Shown here: piece after piece, positions 13,719 to 16,326 of the stretch
Position numbering within the stretch: position 1 is the first letter of the stretch
Layout: each line of letters opens with the position of its first letter
Source of the DNA: Candidatus Cloacimonadota bacterium
GTDB taxonomy: Bacteria > Cloacimonadota > Cloacimonadia > Cloacimonadales > TCS61
Length of the DNA: 16,326 bases
Direction: 5' to 3'
Assembly (NCBI GenBank): GCA_027858325.1
Contig: JAQICU010000351.1
Coordinates: 1-16,326 of the forward strand
Made by a program: the position numbers and the translations under genes
The notes under the pieces: model-generated
The model's input: only the letters and a program-made list of their open reading frames with translations
What the model was told of the DNA's origin: nothing
The model's database searches: none

Positions 13719-14057
13719 ATGAATAAGAAAATCGCTATACCAACAACAAATGGTGTTTTAAGTGCACACTTTGGACATTGTGAGAAATTTGCAATTTATG
13801 AAATTGTAAACGATAAGATCGTGAAAGAGGAATTTGTATCACCACCACCACACGAACCAGGCTCACATCCTGCTTTCTTGAGAGAATTAGGCTGTACAGC
13901 AATTATTGCCGGTGGAATGGGAAGTAGAGCTCAACAGCTTTTTACACAAAATAATATCGAAGTTATCATTGGATTGAGCTCCGATAATCTCAAAGGTCTT
14001 GTAGAAACTTACATTTCGGAAGGGTTGGCATCCGGAGATAATCTCTGCGATCATTAG
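13719..14057 (+). CDS. NifX/NifB-like dinitrogenase iron-molybdenum cofactor-binding domain protein (first copy)
   Basis: This single-domain protein of 112 residues is in the NifX / NifB C-terminal / orange-protein family, which binds metal-sulfur clusters or their precursors. Typical features are the opening IAIPTTNGVLSAHFGHCEKF, PPPHEPGSHPAFL (about 43-55) and the glycine turn IIAGGMGSRA. Cys21 directly after the FGH motif and the His pair around HEPGSH are candidate ligands. GGAGAG at 13709-13714 fixes the ATG at 13719; an earlier in-frame ATG at 13707 overlaps that site and is rejected. It lies 13 bases before the first ATPase gene. It most likely carries or holds a metal-sulfur cluster processed by the neighbouring ATPases. 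Despite the family name, no nif structural gene is visible. Confidence 0.9.
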   Translation: MNKKIAIPTTNGVLSAHFGHCEKFAIYEIVNDKIVKEEFVSPPPHEPGSHPAFLRELGCTAIIAGGMGSRAQQLFTQNNIEVIIGLSSDNLKGLVETYISEGLASGDNLCDH

Positions 14058-14070
14058 ATCAAGGATAAAT

Positions 14071-14937
14071 ATGAAAATAGCTATCGCCAGCGGGAAAGGT
14101 GGAACCGGAAAAACCACACTGGCTACAAATCTGGCCAGCTTCCTCGCTGAAACAGAAAAAATAATTCTGGTCGATCTAGATGTGGAAGAACCGAATTCCG
14201 GTTTATTCATTTCAGGTGAAAATATCCACGAAGAAGATAAATTTAAAATGATTCCTGAATGGAAAAAAGATGAATGCATTCTTTGCGGAAATTGTCAAAA
14301 AGTGTGTAATTTCAATGCCGTTATGAAACTCGGTGAGATGATAATGGTATTCCCTGAATTGTGCCACGGATGTTATGCTTGCAGCGAATTATGTCCGACG
14401 AAATCACTTCCCATGAAGCCTAAAAAAATGGGAGAATTGAAACATTTCAAATCAGGAAATCTGGTATTTATTGAAAGCAAACTTATTATTGGTGAAGAAC
14501 AGGCTGTGCCGCTCATTAAACAGACTTTAAATTATGTAGATAGAAATTTTCCAAAAAGAACAATTGAAATTTTCGATGCCCCGCCAGGAACCTCCTGTCC
14601 GGTAATTGAAGCTACCAAAGATGCGGACCTGATCTTGTTGGTTACAGAACCAACTCCTTTCGGTTTACACGATCTGAAACTCGCTGTGGAAACAATGAAA
14701 GAGTTAAAAAAGGAGATGGGAGTAATCATCAATAGATTTGGGATCGGTGATGCAAATGTGGAAAGATATTGTGAAAAGAATAATATTCCCATAATAGCCA
14801 AAATTCCTAATATGAGAAAGATTGCAGAAATATACTCTGAGGGAAACCTTCTTTATAAAAAAATTCCGGAAGTAAAAACTCAACTTGAAGACATAATCGC
14901 ATTCATTTCCAAATTTCAGCAAGAGGTTACACTATGA
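14071..14937 (+). CDS. MinD/Mrp-type P-loop ATPase with inserted 2x[4Fe-4S] ferredoxin domain (first copy)
   Basis: This 288-residue cytoplasmic protein belongs to the SIMIBI (MinD/Mrp/NBP35) class. The deviant Walker A is GKGGTGKTT at 8-16, with the signature lysine at 9. After the switch-like VDLDVEEPN (34-42) comes an inserted ferredoxin domain with two clusters of ligands: C69, C72, C75, C79 and C98, C101, C104, C108 followed by Pro. The ATPase fold resumes with DAPPGTSCPV and LLVTEPTPFGLHDL, which are typical of the group. Such proteins couple ATP hydrolysis to Fe-S cluster chemistry, as in the ORP system. Its stop overlaps the start of the next ATPase by 4 bases (ATGA), pointing to equal synthesis and perhaps a heterodimer. 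It is not a septum-placing MinD, since it lacks the context and carries a ferredoxin insert. Confidence 0.93.
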   Translation: MKIAIASGKGGTGKTTLATNLASFLAETEKIILVDLDVEEPNSGLFISGENIHEEDKFKMIPEWKKDECILCGNCQKVCNFNAVMKLGEMIMVFPELCHGCYACSELCPTKSLPMKPKKMGELKHFKSGNLVFIESKLIIGEEQAVPLIKQTLNYVDRNFPKRTIEIFDAPPGTSCPVIEATKDADLILLVTEPTPFGLHDLKLAVETMKELKKEMGVIINRFGIGDANVERYCEKNNIPIIAKIPNMRKIAEIYSEGNLLYKKIPEVKTQLEDIIAFISKFQQEVTL

Positions 14938-15806
14938 AAGAAATCGTAATAATTTCAGGAAAAGGTGGAACAGGTAAAACATCGATCACAGCTTCTTTTG
15001 CCTATCTCGGCGGAAAAGATGTAATTGTTGCTGATTGTGATGTAGATGCTGCTGATATGCATCTTCTTATGCAACCTGATATAGGAAGATCTGAAGATTT
15101 TTACAGTGGATTACTCGCAGAAATTAATCAGGAAAAATGTATAAAATGCGGAAAATGTGCTGATGTTTGTCGCTGGGATGCAATTCCAATTATTGATAAT
15201 CAATACATTGTTCAAGCTTTAGATTGTGAAGGTTGTGGATATTGCGCACGTGTTTGTCCTACAGATGCAATTAGGATGATTGAACAAAATGTAGGAGATT
15301 GGTTTATTTCCGACATCAAAACCGGAACAAAAATGGTACACGCAAAACTTGGTGTAGGTGCAGAAAACTCCGGTAAATTGGTAGCTAAAGTAAAAAATGA
15401 AGCAAAAGCATTAGCTGAGAAAGAGGAAAAAGCAATTATTATTGTAGATGGCTCACCGGGAATTGGATGCCCTGTGGTTTCTTCACTTTCAGGTGCAAAT
15501 TATGTAATACTTGTAACAGAACCTTCTGTCTCCGGTATTCACGATTTGAAACGAGTTTACGAACTTGTAAAGAAATTTGGTATTAAAGCAGGATGCATCA
15601 TAAACAAAGCAGACATTAATATTAAAAAAACTAATGATATCCATACATTACTAAAAGAAGAAAACATTGATTTGATTTGCGAAATCCCTTATGATGAAAA
15701 CTTCACAAAAGCAATGACGATGGGAAAAACGATTGTAGAATTTGATAATGGAAAGATAAAACAGATTTTAGAAGATAGTTGGGAAAAAATAAAAATTGCT
15801 AACTGA
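14934..15806 (+). CDS. MinD/Mrp-type P-loop ATPase with inserted 2x[4Fe-4S] ferredoxin domain (second copy)
   Basis: This 290-residue protein is a diverged paralogue of the preceding gene. Walker A is GKGGTGKTS at 9-17. The switch-like segment is ADCDVDAADMHLL. The two ferredoxin motifs use cysteines at the same residue numbers as the first copy: 69, 72, 75, 79 and 98, 101, 104, 108. The ATPase core resumes with DGSPGIGCPVVSS and VTEPSVSGIHDLKR. The surrounding sequence differs clearly, so the duplication is old and both copies are kept under selection. Coupled translation through the ATGA overlap suggests the two form a complex. The likely role is ATP-driven insertion or transfer of a metal-sulfur cluster to the flanking NifX-like proteins, by analogy with ORP and Mrp/NBP35 systems. 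Confidence 0.93.
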   Translation: MKEIVIISGKGGTGKTSITASFAYLGGKDVIVADCDVDAADMHLLMQPDIGRSEDFYSGLLAEINQEKCIKCGKCADVCRWDAIPIIDNQYIVQALDCEGCGYCARVCPTDAIRMIEQNVGDWFISDIKTGTKMVHAKLGVGAENSGKLVAKVKNEAKALAEKEEKAIIIVDGSPGIGCPVVSSLSGANYVILVTEPSVSGIHDLKRVYELVKKFGIKAGCIINKADINIKKTNDIHTLLKEENIDLICEIPYDENFTKAMTMGKTIVEFDNGKIKQILEDSWEKIKIAN

Positions 15807-15809
15807 TGA

Positions 15810-15867
15810 ACACTGAAAAACACTGATTGAAGCATTTACTTTTCCGTGTAATCCGTGAAGATCCGTG
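15810..15867. repeat. Short periodic intergenic repeats (ACACTGA and TCCGTG)
   Basis: Two ACACTGA copies 10 bases apart (15810-15816 and 15820-15826) are followed by three TCCGTG copies (15843-15848, 15852-15857 and 15862-15867) spaced 9-10 bases apart. Phrases of this kind recur in intergenic regions of diverse environmental bacteria. They fill nearly all of the 79-base gap between the second ATPase and the next gene. Confidence 0.6.
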
Positions 15868-15885
15868 AGCCAAGAAGGAGTTAAG

Positions 15886-16224
15886 ATGAAAATATTATTA
15901 ACAGCAAAAGGAACAGAATGGGATTCCAAGATGGACCCGAGATTTGGAAGAACAGAGTTTTTCTTTATCTATGATGAAGAAACTGAAAAAATCGAAACTT
16001 ATGATAATCGTGCAATTGCCAACGAAGCACACGGTGCAGGACCAAAAACAGCGCAAAAGATGTCAGAATTCGGTGTGGAAGTATTGATAACCGGAAACGG
16101 ACCCGGTGGAAATGCCGGCAGAGTATTGGCCCAAGCCAATCTGCAAATCTTTATCGGTGCTGGTGAAATGACAGTGAAAACTGCATATGAAGCTTATAAA
16201 CAAGGTGAGTTGAAAACAGCTTAA
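15886..16224 (+). CDS. NifX/NifB-like metal-cluster-binding domain protein (second copy)
   Basis: This 112-residue single-domain protein is of the dinitrogenase iron-molybdenum cofactor-binding family. Recognisable parts are DPRFGRTEFFFIYD near the start, the HGAGPKTAQ helix cap (about 49-57) and the glycine-rich GNGPGGNAGRVL. Unlike the first copy it has no cysteine, and its lone His is in AHGAGP, so cluster binding, if any, would use different ligands or a partner. AAGGAG at 15875-15880 fixes the ATG at 15886; an in-frame GTG at 15865 inside the repeat is rejected. This subtype most resembles the copies found next to MinD-ferredoxin pairs in sulfate reducers and other anaerobes. Confidence 0.9.
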   Translation: MKILLTAKGTEWDSKMDPRFGRTEFFFIYDEETEKIETYDNRAIANEAHGAGPKTAQKMSEFGVEVLITGNGPGGNAGRVLAQANLQIFIGAGEMTVKTAYEAYKQGELKTA

Positions 16225-16236
16225 TGGTGTGTTTTA

Positions 16237-16326
16237 ATGAATAATTTGCTAGTTGCATTTGCTACAGACAATGGGAAGTCTTTTATGGGTCGCCATTTTG
16301 GTGATGCAGATTTCTATGATATTTAT
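16237..16326 (+). CDS. NifX/NifB-like domain protein (third copy), 3' truncated by window end
   Basis: Thirty codons are visible, starting at an ATG 12 bases after the previous stop and in the same frame. The N-terminus LLVAFATDNGKSFMGRHFGDADFYDIY matches the opening of NifX-like proteins, with the RHFGDAD motif at the conserved position; split for reading it is LLVAFATDNGK, then SFMGRHFGDADFYDIY. The ribosome-binding site is weak (GGTGTG upstream), so translation may be coupled to the previous gene. The remainder lies outside the window, so length and ligands cannot be judged. Confidence 0.8.
   Translation, partial: MNNLLVAFATDNGKSFMGRHFGDADFYDIY

Noticed and set aside
14071..15806. Septum-site MinD or chromosome-partition ParA genes
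   Set aside because: Both proteins carry eight-cysteine ferredoxin inserts, and there is no minC, minE or parB. They belong to the Fe-S ATPase branch.
13719..16326. A nitrogen-fixation locus, from the NifX-like domains
   Set aside because: No nifH, nifD, nifK, nifE, nifN or full-length NifB radical SAM is present. Single-domain NifX-like proteins with MinD ATPases are common in non-fixing anaerobes.

Overview
The window is AT-rich bacterial DNA from what looks like an anaerobic, Gram-negative-type organism. It encodes a secreted protein with a signal peptide, a lipoprotein with a lipobox, and many Fe-S proteins with ferredoxin-type cysteine clusters. The gene style (fused FtcD, DUF134/DUF5320/NifX/MinD cluster, low GC, degenerate palindromic intergenic repeats) would fit a Cloacimonadota-like or similar anaerobic lineage. 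That placement is inference only, since no rRNA or other phylogenetic marker beyond prfA is present. Every supported gene lies on the + strand. I saw no tRNA, rRNA, insertion sequence or CRISPR array.

Region 1 (1-9699) is a tightly packed run, probably one or a few operons. It holds the end of a DUF1385 membrane protein, peptide chain release factor 1 (prfA), a CNNM/CorC-type membrane protein with CBS domains, a single-domain PTS EIIA-like protein, a CPA2-type cation/proton antiporter, a small PII-like protein, and the fused glutamate formimidoyltransferase/cyclodeaminase. These are followed by a DUF2721 membrane protein, a COG0731-type radical SAM enzyme, an unknown protein and an RlmL-like rRNA guanine methyltransferase. 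The DUF2721, radical SAM and unknown genes overlap by 4 bases at each junction. The EIIA, antiporter and PII-like trio looks like a transporter bracketed by two possible regulatory proteins.

Region 2 (9700-12250) is looser. A 245-base gap carries a decayed palindromic repeat with a perfect 16-base palindrome nested inside it. A secreted PPP-like metallophosphoesterase and a helical lipoprotein follow, ending at a clear terminator. A small gene of unknown function then stands alone between two terminators.

Region 3 (12260-16326) is the most interesting part. From a recognisable promoter it runs through a DUF134 regulator with an added zinc ribbon, a 46-residue Gly-Gln repeat microprotein, a DUF5320 Gly/Arg-rich coiled-coil protein, an internal terminator and a small unknown protein. 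It continues with a NifX-like protein, two tandem MinD-type ATPases each carrying two [4Fe-4S] ferredoxin motifs, a second NifX-like protein and the start of a third. The layout recalls the orange protein (ORP) system of sulfate reducers, in which NifX-fold proteins that bind a metal-sulfur cluster work with Fe-S MinD ATPases. My inference is a metal-sulfur cluster carrier or assembly system under DUF134 control. Nothing in the window supports nitrogen fixation itself.
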